A stretch of DNA of 64,000 bases from Flavobacteriaceae bacterium PRS1 (GTDB taxonomy: Bacteria > Bacteroidota > Bacteroidia > Flavobacteriales > Flavobacteriaceae), in NCBI GenBank assembly GCA_003709165.1, contig RDRZ01000002.1, forward strand, positions 1 through 64,000, written 5' to 3'. This document shows, piece after piece, positions 54,166-61,832 of the stretch (position 1 is the first letter of the stretch; every line of letters starts with the position of its first letter). The notes below the pieces were generated by a model. It did not search any database. It had not been told where the DNA came from and saw only the letters and a program-made list of their open reading frames with translations. The translations under genes and the position numbers were made by a program.

Positions 54166-55479
54166 ATGGATTTAAAAGAAAAACTAATATCATCATTTCT
54201 TGCATTCGAAAACCAAATGGATGTCGATACTTATGTGCATGACATTAGAACTGAAGCTATAAAAACATTTGAAGACAAAGGGTTTCCTACCAAAAAAGAT
54301 GAAGACTGGAAATACACGTCGCTAAATCGGGTTTTAAAAGAAAACTATACTTTATTTCCTAAAAAAGAAAATACATTAGAATATCGAGAGATAAAAAAAT
54401 ATTTCATTCACGATATAGATTCTTATAAAATTGTGTTTATAGATGGAGAATATTCTTCTTATTTTTCTGAAACCACACACGATGGTATGGATATTTGTTT
54501 AACATCCGCAGCACTTGCTAAACCAAAATATAGATTAATAATTGAAAACTATTTTAATAAAATAGCAACAAAAGATAGTTTAACTTCCTTAAATACTGCG
54601 TTCTCAAACGAAGGTGCTTATATACATATCCCAAAAAATAAACTGGTAGAAAAACCCATTCAAATTTTACATTTCTCGACAGGAAACGAAGCTGCTTCAA
54701 TGCTACAGCCACGTAATTTAATTATAGTGGACGAAAACTCACATGTTCAAATTATTGAACGACACCAAAGTTTAACCGATAATCCTGTGCTTACTAATAG
54801 TGTGACTGAGATATTTGCAAATAAGCGTGCTATTGTAGATTATTATAAAGTTCAGAACGATAATCAAAATGCATCTTTAATCGATAATACGTTTATTAAC
54901 CAAAGACGAGAAAGTATTTGTTCGGTGCATACTTTTTCTTTTGGGGGAAAATTAACACGTAATAATCTTAAATTTTATCAAAATGGCGAACGTATTAATT
55001 CTATTCTGAAAGGAATTACCATTATTGGCAACAAACAACATGTTGACCATAGTACATTGGTAAAACATATTGAACCTAACTGCGAAAGCCATCAGGATTA
55101 CAAAGGTATTTTTGAAGATAATTCAGTTGGAGTTTTTAATGGCAAAGTAATTGTTGAGAAAGAAGCCCAAAAAACTAATGCCTTTCAAGCCAGCAATAAT
55201 ATTTTGCTTAATGACAGAGCAACGATAAACGCCAAACCTCAATTGGAAATTTTTGCTGACGATGTGAAATGTTCTCATGGATGCACTATTGGTCAATTAG
55301 ATGAAAATGCACTATTTTATTTGCGTACCAGAGGCATTCCAAAAAAAGAAGCCAAAGCTTTATTAATGTATGCTTTTACTAATAATGTTTTAGAAAGTGT
55401 TAAAATCCCTGAACTTAAACAACGCATCCATAAAATTATAGCTACTAAACTTGGCGTAAATATTGGGTTTGAACTTTAA
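54166..55479 (+). CDS. sufD: Fe-S cluster assembly protein SufD
   Basis: The 437-residue protein is the SufB paralogue in the SufBC2D complex. The C-terminal two thirds form the beta-helix, with the family motif KCSHGCTIGQLDENALFYLR near 365-385. Its start codon is directly behind the heptanucleotide array (54111-54159), so variation in the array would alter the leader. It is followed 2 bases later by sufS. Confidence 0.95.
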   Translation: MDLKEKLISSFLAFENQMDVDTYVHDIRTEAIKTFEDKGFPTKKDEDWKYTSLNRVLKENYTLFPKKENTLEYREIKKYFIHDIDSYKIVFIDGEYSSYFSETTHDGMDICLTSAALAKPKYRLIIENYFNKIATKDSLTSLNTAFSNEGAYIHIPKNKLVEKPIQILHFSTGNEAASMLQPRNLIIVDENSHVQIIERHQSLTDNPVLTNSVTEIFANKRAIVDYYKVQNDNQNASLIDNTFINQRRESICSVHTFSFGGKLTRNNLKFYQNGERINSILKGITIIGNKQHVDHSTLVKHIEPNCESHQDYKGIFEDNSVGVFNGKVIVEKEAQKTNAFQASNNILLNDRATINAKPQLEIFADDVKCSHGCTIGQLDENALFYLRTRGIPKKEAKALLMYAFTNNVLESVKIPELKQRIHKIIATKLGVNIGFEL

Positions 55480-55481
55480 TA

Positions 55482-56720
55482 ATGAAATCCACTATTCAAC
55501 ATATTGCTTTTAATGTCGAAGAAATCCGTAAAGACTTCCCAATACTATCCCGAAAAGTAAATGGAAACCCTTTAGTGTATTTTGATAATGCTGCAACATC
55601 ACAAACGCCACAAGTGGTTATCGACGCTATTGTAAATTATTATTCAAGTATAAATGCTAACATACATAGAGGTGTACACAGTTTAAGTCAGGAAGCAACT
55701 GATGCTTATGAGCAAGCACGGCAAAAAATTCAAACACATTTTAACGCCAAACACAGCCACGAAATTATATTAACTTCTGGCACAACTCATGGTATAAATT
55801 TAGTAGCTCATGGGTTTTCTTCTTTATTGCAACAAGGAGATGAGATTATCGTTTCGGCTTTAGAACATCACAGTAATATAGTACCATGGCAAATGTTATG
55901 CGAACAAACAGGAGCAATTCTTAAAGTAATTCCAATGAATCAGGAGGGTGAATTGGTTATTAGTGACTATGATAATTTACTTTCGGAAAAAACCAAACTG
56001 GTTTTTGTAAATCATATTTCCAACGCTCTGGGAACCATCAATCCTATTAAAGAAATTATTAATAAAGCTCATAATGTTGGAGCAGCTGTTTTAATAGATG
56101 GCGCGCAATCATGTCCTCATTTAAAACCAGATGTACAAGCATTAGATGTCGATTTTTATGTTGCATCTGCTCACAAAATGTGTGGTCCGACTGGTGTTGG
56201 AGTGCTTTACGGAAAGTCATCATGGCTCAACAAATTACCACCTTATCAAGGAGGAGGTGAAATGATTGCTGAAGTTACTTTTAAAAAAACCACTTATGCC
56301 GACTTACCGCATAAATTTGAAGCAGGTACACCTAATATTTGTGGTGTTATCGCTTTTGGTGTTGCAATTGACTATATAAATTCCATCGGATTTGATAACA
56401 TTGCAGCTTATGAGAATGAGCTTCTGAATCATGCAACAAAAAACCTCCTGGAAATAGAAGGCTTAAAAATTTACGGAACTTCACGTAATAAAACATCAGT
56501 TATTTCATTTAATATTGAAGGTATTCATCCTTACGATATTGGATCCATTGTAGATAAATTAGGAATTGCTGTTAGAACTGGACACCATTGTGCACAACCC
56601 ATAATGGATTTTTACAACATTCCAGGTACAGTAAGAGCTTCGTTTTCATTTTATAACACTCTAGAAGAAATTGACGTATTAGTTGATGCTGTTAAAAAAG
56701 CGAAATTGATGTTGTCTTGA
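55482..56720 (+). CDS. sufS: Cysteine desulfurase SufS
   Basis: The 412-residue PLP enzyme takes sulfur from cysteine for cluster assembly. It is a group II desulfurase: the PLP-binding Lys is K232 (ASAHKMCGPTG), H130 stacks on the PLP ring, and catalytic C370 lies in RTGHHCAQP. It is 2 bases after sufD and 91 bases before sufE, its sulfur acceptor. Confidence 0.97.
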   Translation: MKSTIQHIAFNVEEIRKDFPILSRKVNGNPLVYFDNAATSQTPQVVIDAIVNYYSSINANIHRGVHSLSQEATDAYEQARQKIQTHFNAKHSHEIILTSGTTHGINLVAHGFSSLLQQGDEIIVSALEHHSNIVPWQMLCEQTGAILKVIPMNQEGELVISDYDNLLSEKTKLVFVNHISNALGTINPIKEIINKAHNVGAAVLIDGAQSCPHLKPDVQALDVDFYVASAHKMCGPTGVGVLYGKSSWLNKLPPYQGGGEMIAEVTFKKTTYADLPHKFEAGTPNICGVIAFGVAIDYINSIGFDNIAAYENELLNHATKNLLEIEGLKIYGTSRNKTSVISFNIEGIHPYDIGSIVDKLGIAVRTGHHCAQPIMDFYNIPGTVRASFSFYNTLEEIDVLVDAVKKAKLMLS

Positions 56721-56765
56721 TTTTTCTTTGTAATACTATTTTAAACCCCATAAAAGATGAAAACA

Positions 56766-56796
56766 TTGAATAGCAATAATTCTTATTGTATTTTTG
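56766..56796 (+). promoter_or_regulatory. Internal promoter upstream of sufE
   Basis: TTG (56766-56768), a 20-nt spacer and TATTTTTG (56789-56796) match the consensus well. The -7 box overlaps the TTG at 56794, which supports the downstream ATG at 56812 as the sufE start. Confidence 0.6.
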
Positions 56797-56811
56797 TATA
56801 AAATTGAGAAC

Positions 56812-57234
56812 ATGACCATACAAGATATACAAAGCGAGATTATAGATGAGTTTTCAATGTTTGACGATTGGATGCAGCGTTACGAATATATGATTGATCT
56901 CGGTAAGTCTATGCCGCTAATTAACGACCAATATAAAACTGAGGATAATCTTATAAAAGGATGCCAAAGTAGAGTTTGGGTTTATGCCGAAATGAAAGAC
57001 GACAATGTTATTTTTACAGCAGATAGCGATGCTATTATTACCAAAGGCATTATAGCTATTATAATAAGAGTATTCTCAAATCAGCATCCAAAAGATATCA
57101 TTAAGGCAGACACTAATTTTATAGATGAAATTGGTTTAAAAGAACATTTATCGCCAACGCGTGCAAACGGATTGGTAAGTATGATAAAACAAATTAAATT
57201 GTACGCCTTGGCGTACCAAACACAATTAAATTAA
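56812..57234 (+). CDS. sufE: Sulfur acceptor protein SufE
   Basis: The 140-residue protein accepts persulfide sulfur from SufS at C51 (IKGCQSRVW) and delivers it to SufB. Length and motif match the family. I use the ATG at 56812 because the further upstream TTG lies in a promoter box. It can be transcribed from its own promoter as well as from sufA. The next gene starts 1 base after its stop codon. Confidence 0.95.
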   Translation: MTIQDIQSEIIDEFSMFDDWMQRYEYMIDLGKSMPLINDQYKTEDNLIKGCQSRVWVYAEMKDDNVIFTADSDAIITKGIIAIIIRVFSNQHPKDIIKADTNFIDEIGLKEHLSPTRANGLVSMIKQIKLYALAYQTQLN

Positions 57235-57235
57235 A

Positions 57236-57559
57236 ATGGAAACAACTATAGACACCAATGCATTAGGCGAAAAAATTGTTCGTGTAATAAAAACAATATT
57301 CGATCCGGAAATTCCTGTAGATATTTACGAATTAGGATTAATCTATGATGTTTTTGTAAACGAAGACCTTGATGTAAAAATCCTTATGACATTAACTACA
57401 CCAAATTGTCCTGTTGCTGAAACACTTCCGCTGGAAGTTGAAGAAAAAATAAAATCGATAAACGAAGTTAAGAGTGCTAAAGTCGAAATCACTTTCGATC
57501 CTCCTTGGAGTCAGGATTTAATGAGTGAAGAAGCAAAGCTAGAATTGGGAATGCTGTAG
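57236..57559 (+). CDS. SufT/MIP18-type (DUF59) Fe-S assembly factor
   Basis: The 107-residue protein is a DUF59-domain protein; the motif DPEIPVDIYELGLIYDV is at about 23-39 and the conserved Cys is in TTPNCPVAETLP. Such proteins, SufT or YitW in other bacteria, help mature Fe-S enzymes. It begins 1 base after sufE, which supports the role. It is a single domain without an ATPase (Mrp) fusion. Confidence 0.92.
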   Translation: METTIDTNALGEKIVRVIKTIFDPEIPVDIYELGLIYDVFVNEDLDVKILMTLTTPNCPVAETLPLEVEEKIKSINEVKSAKVEITFDPPWSQDLMSEEAKLELGML

Positions 57560-57575
57560 TTAGTATCCAGTATTC

Positions 57576-57596
57576 AGTCGCAGTAAACAGTATTCA
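57576..57596. repeat. Short repeat shared with 54020-54040
   Basis: It differs from the copy in the sufC-sufD gap at two of 21 positions. The surrounding gap is full of CAGTATTCAGT-like words that are the complement of the TGAATAC units before sufD. Confidence 0.7.
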
Positions 57597-57645
57597 ATAA
57601 CAGTTTGAGTGTTCAGTTTGAGTGTTTTCAAAATAAACTTTTTTT

Positions 57646-58152
57646 ATGTCAGATGAAATAATAAATCGCGTTGCCAACAGCAAACTAATAACCATTAATT
57701 TAGAAGACTTTTATCCCGAAGGTAAGCGTGTCGTTTTTGATATTAAAGATTGGTTATTTGAAGGTCTGATTCTACGTGAAAAGGATTTTAGATTAAAAGC
57801 AAAAGAACATGACTGGTCTCAATATCAAGACAATTATGTTGCTCTAACCTGCTCTACAGATGCCATTGTGCCAGGCTGGGCATATATGTTGCTTACAACA
57901 TATTTAAACACTTTTGCTAAAAAAGTGCTTATAGGTAATCTTGAAATTCTTGAAACCTCTTTATACCAAGATATTATTAATAAAATTGATGTCTCTTTTT
58001 ATACAGACAAGCCTGTTATTATAAAAGGTTGTGCAAATAAACCTGTCCCTGAAAATGCTTATATTTTACTCACAACAAAACTAATGTCTGTAGCGAAATC
58101 GGTAATGTATGGTGAAGCCTGTTCTTCGGTTCCACTTTATAAGCGAAGATAA
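57646..58152 (+). CDS. DUF2480 family protein
   Basis: The 168-residue protein matches my knowledge of DUF2480, a family confined to Bacteroidota and often next to suf genes. Visible features are the FDIKDWLFEGLILREKDFR segment (about 30-48), CSTDAIVPGWAYMLL and, near the C-terminus, KGCANKPVPENAY. Several Cys are present but no zinc-finger spacing. No biochemical function is known to me. It ends the suf cluster. Confidence 0.88.
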   Translation: MSDEIINRVANSKLITINLEDFYPEGKRVVFDIKDWLFEGLILREKDFRLKAKEHDWSQYQDNYVALTCSTDAIVPGWAYMLLTTYLNTFAKKVLIGNLEILETSLYQDIINKIDVSFYTDKPVIIKGCANKPVPENAYILLTTKLMSVAKSVMYGEACSSVPLYKRR

Positions 58153-58231
58153 ATTCTGATTTTAACCTGTTATAAATCAATAATTATAAGTTCCCTATAT
58201 TAGCAATCGTTTTAAATTCTGAAACCATTTT

Positions 58232-59158
58232 ATGAGAAAAATACTTCTGCTAACTATCTTTTTTATTTCATTAGTATCAATTAAAGCCCAGACATTAGAA
58301 GAATTAAAATCTGAACAAAGTATAAAAAAAAATTCTATCTCAGCACTTCAAAGTAAAGTTGATGATTTACAAGATCTAATTGATGCCCTTCCTGGATGGA
58401 AAATTAAAGCCTTTGGAACTATTGGAGGAAGTTTGTCTGGTTTTGATAATTGGTATTCTCAAGGCACACCAAATAATAGTTCTGGAAGTATTGGATTTAC
58501 TGTAAATGCAAATGCGGATTTATTACAAGATAAATTTTTCTGGAAAAATGCTTTAACTTTAAATTTAAAATGGGTAAAGTTAGATGATAAAGATGATCCA
58601 ACTGATAAGGATTCTTTTGAATCAACTACAGATGTGTTTAACATTTCTTCTCTATATGGTTATAAATTGAATGAAAAATGGGCTGTTTCTGCTCTTGCCG
58701 AATACAGAACAACCTTATTAGATAATTTTAATGATCCTGGATTTTTAGATTTAGGAGTTGGTGTAACATGGACACAAATAGCCGATTTAGTTGTGGTAAT
58801 TCATCCTCTTAATTATAATTTTGTTTTTAGCAATAAAGACGCCATTTTCGAGTCGTCGTTAGGCGCAAAAATAGTTGCATATTACACCAAAAAAATAGGC
58901 GCAGTTAACTTTAAAACGAATCTTTCTATGTTTCAAAGTTATAAAAGTTCTAATCTTTCTAATTGGACTTGGACTAATTCTTTTAGTTATACGTTTTGGA
59001 AAAATATTGGTGTTGGTTTTGATTTTGGTTTAAGAAATAACAAACAGGAAGCTTTAAACTATGCCATAAATACTTTAGGTGATGCAACTGCAACTTTTGA
59101 TAATGTAGATAACCATTTGCAAACGTATTGGATATTTGGATTAAGTTATTCGTTTTAA
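58232..59158 (+). CDS. DUF3078 domain outer-membrane protein
   Basis: The 308-residue product has a signal peptide (1-19, SIKAQ), a short coiled coil (about 20-50) and a DUF3078 region (about 55-308) of beta-strands such as FWKNALTLNLKWVKLDD and KWAVSALAEYRTTLL, ending in LSYSF, the aromatic terminal strand of a barrel. It is probably in the outer membrane; function unknown. Its last 4 bases overlap the end of the convergent hflX. Confidence 0.88.
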   Translation: MRKILLLTIFFISLVSIKAQTLEELKSEQSIKKNSISALQSKVDDLQDLIDALPGWKIKAFGTIGGSLSGFDNWYSQGTPNNSSGSIGFTVNANADLLQDKFFWKNALTLNLKWVKLDDKDDPTDKDSFESTTDVFNISSLYGYKLNEKWAVSALAEYRTTLLDNFNDPGFLDLGVGVTWTQIADLVVVIHPLNYNFVFSNKDAIFESSLGAKIVAYYTKKIGAVNFKTNLSMFQSYKSSNLSNWTWTNSFSYTFWKNIGVGFDFGLRNNKQEALNYAINTLGDATATFDNVDNHLQTYWIFGLSYSF

Positions 59159-60363
59159 TTTTCATCATAATCCGGATACAAAAAATGATTGTAAGGAAAA
59201 CGTGTTATATGAATTTGTCGCACTTCATTATAAACTCGTTTTTTAAAATACTCAAGATTTTCTTTTTTTAATGCCGAAATAAACAATGCATTATTTCCTA
59301 TTTTACTCATCCAAGTGTTTTTCCATTCTTCTAATGTATAGTTCGCTTTTGTTCTTACTGCAATTAAATCGTCATCATCAAAAGGTTCGGGTTTATAAGC
59401 GTCTATCTTATTAAAAACCATAATAGTTGGCTTATCAGAACTGTTAATCTCATCCAACGTTTTATTAACAGATTCTATCTGGTCTTCAAAATTTAGATGT
59501 GATATATCAACAATATGCAGTAATAAATCGGCTTCTCGAACTTCATCTAAAGTGCTTTTAAAAGAATCTATCAATTGGGTTGGCAGTTTTCTGATAAACC
59601 CAACAGTATCTGTCATTAAAAAAGGGAGGTTTTTAATAACTACTTTTCGTACTGTAGTATCAAGTGTGGCAAACAATTTGTTTTCGGCAAAGACTTTAGA
59701 TTTGCTAATAACATTCATAAGTGTAGATTTGCCAACATTGGTATAACCCACTAAAGCGACTCTTACCATTTTGCCGCGATTACCTCGCTGCACAGCCATT
59801 TGCTTGTCTATGATTTTTATTTTGTCTTTCAACAAAGCAATTTTATCTCGAACAATACGTCTGTCGGTTTCTATTTCGGTTTCACCTGGCCCACGCATTC
59901 CGATTCCTCCTTTTTGTCTTTCAAGATGTGTCCACATTCCTTTTAAGCGAGGTAATAAATATTCGCATTGCGCTAATTCTACTTGTGTGCGAGCATAACT
60001 TGTTTGAGCGCGTTGTGCAAAAATATCGAGTATTAAATTGGTTCGGTCCAATACTTTACAATCCAATATTTTACTAATGTTTCGTTCTTGTGCCGGAGAT
60101 AATTCATCATCAAAAATAGCAGTACCAATATCATTTTCCTTAATAAATCGTTCTACATCTTCCATTTTTCCCTTGCCAATAAAGGTTTTAGGATGAGGTA
60201 TATCTAACTTTTGAGTAAATCGTTTTAATACTTCTCCTCCAGCAGTATATGTTAAAAATTCCAGCTCGTCTAAATATTCTCTAGATTTTTCTTTATTTTG
60301 ATCTCTTGTAATAACGCCTATCAAAACCGTTTTTTCTAAATCGATATCTTTCTTTTCTATCAT
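59155..60363 (-). CDS. hflX: GTPase HflX
   Basis: The 402-residue protein is a ribosome-associated GTPase that helps to split or rescue stalled ribosomes. The HflX-specific Gly-rich motif KGGIGMRGPGETEIETDRR lies at 151-169, and the GTPase domain has the P-loop GYTNVGKST (206-214), DTVGFIRKLP as G3, and NKID as G4. A -7 box (60380-60387) lies upstream. It diverges from an EEP-family gene. Confidence 0.96.
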   Translation of the reverse strand: MIEKKDIDLEKTVLIGVITRDQNKEKSREYLDELEFLTYTAGGEVLKRFTQKLDIPHPKTFIGKGKMEDVERFIKENDIGTAIFDDELSPAQERNISKILDCKVLDRTNLILDIFAQRAQTSYARTQVELAQCEYLLPRLKGMWTHLERQKGGIGMRGPGETEIETDRRIVRDKIALLKDKIKIIDKQMAVQRGNRGKMVRVALVGYTNVGKSTLMNVISKSKVFAENKLFATLDTTVRKVVIKNLPFLMTDTVGFIRKLPTQLIDSFKSTLDEVREADLLLHIVDISHLNFEDQIESVNKTLDEINSSDKPTIMVFNKIDAYKPEPFDDDDLIAVRTKANYTLEEWKNTWMSKIGNNALFISALKKENLEYFKKRVYNEVRQIHITRFPYNHFLYPDYDEN

Positions 60364-60379
60364 TGCTTAATATAAGTTG

Positions 60380-60387
60380 CAAATGTA
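60380..60387 (-). promoter_or_regulatory. -7 promoter box of hflX
   Basis: On the minus strand TACATTTG matches TAnnTTTG and lies 16 nt before the ATG. No TTG is at the usual distance. Confidence 0.4.
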
Positions 60388-60454
60388 CAAATTGAAATTT
60401 TCTTCTGATAAAACATATCTATGATTGTTTGATTTTAGTATTTTAGATTTATCA

Positions 60455-61402
60455 ATGGAAAAATACTTCACAATAGCGTTTTATAACCTCGAAAATTTAT
60501 TTGATATTTTTGATGATAAATATACTCGCGATGACGATTTTTTACCAACTTCGGAAAAGCATTGGACTCCAAAACGCTATAAGAAGAAAGTGAGAAAGTT
60601 GGGATACACTATCTCTAAAATTGGAACAAAAACATCAAGTAATCTTCCTGTATTAATTGGTTTGGCTGAAGTAGAAAACAAATTGGTAGTTAATGATTTG
60701 ATACATTCAAAATTTTTGAAAACTGAAAATTATGGCGTTGTACATTACGACTCGCCCGATGAAAGAGGTATTGATGTTGCACTTATTTATAACAAAGATT
60801 TTTTTAAAGTAAAAAGTTCTGAAACATTCTCAGTAATCCTATTTCATGAAGATGGCGAAATAGATCGCACTCGCGATATCCTGTTAGTTGAAGGTTTTTT
60901 GAATAAAGAAAAAATTTATGTGTTAGTTAACCATTGGCCGTCGCGACGAGAAGGCGAAAAAGAAAGTGAAGCAAAACGTTTAATTGCTTCAACTAAAGTT
61001 ATTGAAATAATTGATTTAATAAAACAAAAGGATGATAATCCAAAGATTATTGTAATGGGAGATTTTAACGATAATCCTTCGAATAAAAGTATTAAACAAT
61101 TAACAAGTTCTCAAGATTTATATAACCCCATGGAAACATTACTTTCCTTTGATAAAGGAAGTTTAAGCTTTAAACATAAATGGAATATATTCTATCAAAT
61201 ACTTTTTACAACCAATTTCTTTGAATCAAAACCTCAAGCACATCGTTTTTCTAAAGCCAATATTTTTGATGATGATTTTTTAAAACAGTTTAAAGGGAAG
61301 TATAAAGGCACTCCATTTAGAACTTATGTTGGAAAAAAATATAAAGGTGGCTACAGCGATCATTTTCCGGTTTATATCCATTTAAAGAAAACTACGCAAT
61401 AA
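60455..61402 (+). CDS. Endonuclease/exonuclease/phosphatase family protein
   Basis: The 315-residue protein belongs to the EEP superfamily. The catalytic set is present: N and E in FYNLENLFD (about 8-16), E in IGLAEVENK, H in VNHWPSR, D and N in VMGDFNDNP, and the closing SDHFPVY. No signal peptide is seen when starting at ATG 60455; a TTG at 60425 would add ten residues. The substrate (DNA, RNA or phospholipid) cannot be inferred. Its 3' end overlaps the convergent membrane-protein gene by 21 bases. Confidence 0.92.
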   Translation: MEKYFTIAFYNLENLFDIFDDKYTRDDDFLPTSEKHWTPKRYKKKVRKLGYTISKIGTKTSSNLPVLIGLAEVENKLVVNDLIHSKFLKTENYGVVHYDSPDERGIDVALIYNKDFFKVKSSETFSVILFHEDGEIDRTRDILLVEGFLNKEKIYVLVNHWPSRREGEKESEAKRLIASTKVIEIIDLIKQKDDNPKIIVMGDFNDNPSNKSIKQLTSSQDLYNPMETLLSFDKGSLSFKHKWNIFYQILFTTNFFESKPQAHRFSKANIFDDDFLKQFKGKYKGTPFRTYVGKKYKGGYSDHFPVYIHLKKTTQ

Positions 61403-61756
61403 AATAATTGCTAATGCTGTGCTTGCAATTGGAAGTAACCAAAGTAAAAAAATATTATAATCTGACTGTTTTTTCTTATTCATTTTGGCTTTTAAAATCA
61501 TTAAACTTCTTCCGCTATAAGACATCCAATTTTTGAAATAGATTGCTATTGAAGTTATTATAAATAACATCCAAGCATTATCTGCAGTAAGTGTGTCTAC
61601 GTGCATTTGTTTAAAAAAGCCTGCAAAAAAACTTCCTAATAAAAGTAGCAAACTTATTTGAAATAATGATATATAAAAGACAGCTATTGAAATTGCCTTT
61701 TTTGGAAAAGACTTTTTATAGTAAGTATTAACAGTAATAAATAATTGAATGAACAC
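61382..61756 (-). CDS. Small membrane protein of unknown function
   Basis: The 124-residue protein has about three hydrophobic helices (about 20-45, 60-75 and 105-122) and a Lys-rich loop (about 88-97, KAKMNKKKQS). I see no family motif. It lies downstream of the endonuclease I gene on the same strand, behind that gene's terminator, so it may rely on read-through or a promoter I cannot see. Confidence 0.7.
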   Translation of the reverse strand: MFIQLFITVNTYYKKSFPKKAISIAVFYISLFQISLLLLLGSFFAGFFKQMHVDTLTADNAWMLFIITSIAIYFKNWMSYSGRSLMILKAKMNKKKQSDYNIFLLWLLPIASTALAIILLRSFL

Positions 61757-61779
61757 TATTGTTTTACCTTTTTAAAATA

Positions 61780-61808
61780 AAAACCTGCTAAATTAACTAG
61801 CAGGTTTT
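61780..61808 (-). terminator. Rho-independent terminator of the endonuclease I gene
   Basis: An 11-bp perfect stem (AAAACCTGCTA with TAGCAGGTTTT) around a 7-nt loop runs into T residues on the minus strand. It lies 24 bases after the stop codon. Confidence 0.85.
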
Positions 61809-61832
61809 ATCTCTTTATAATTTTGGTTATTC

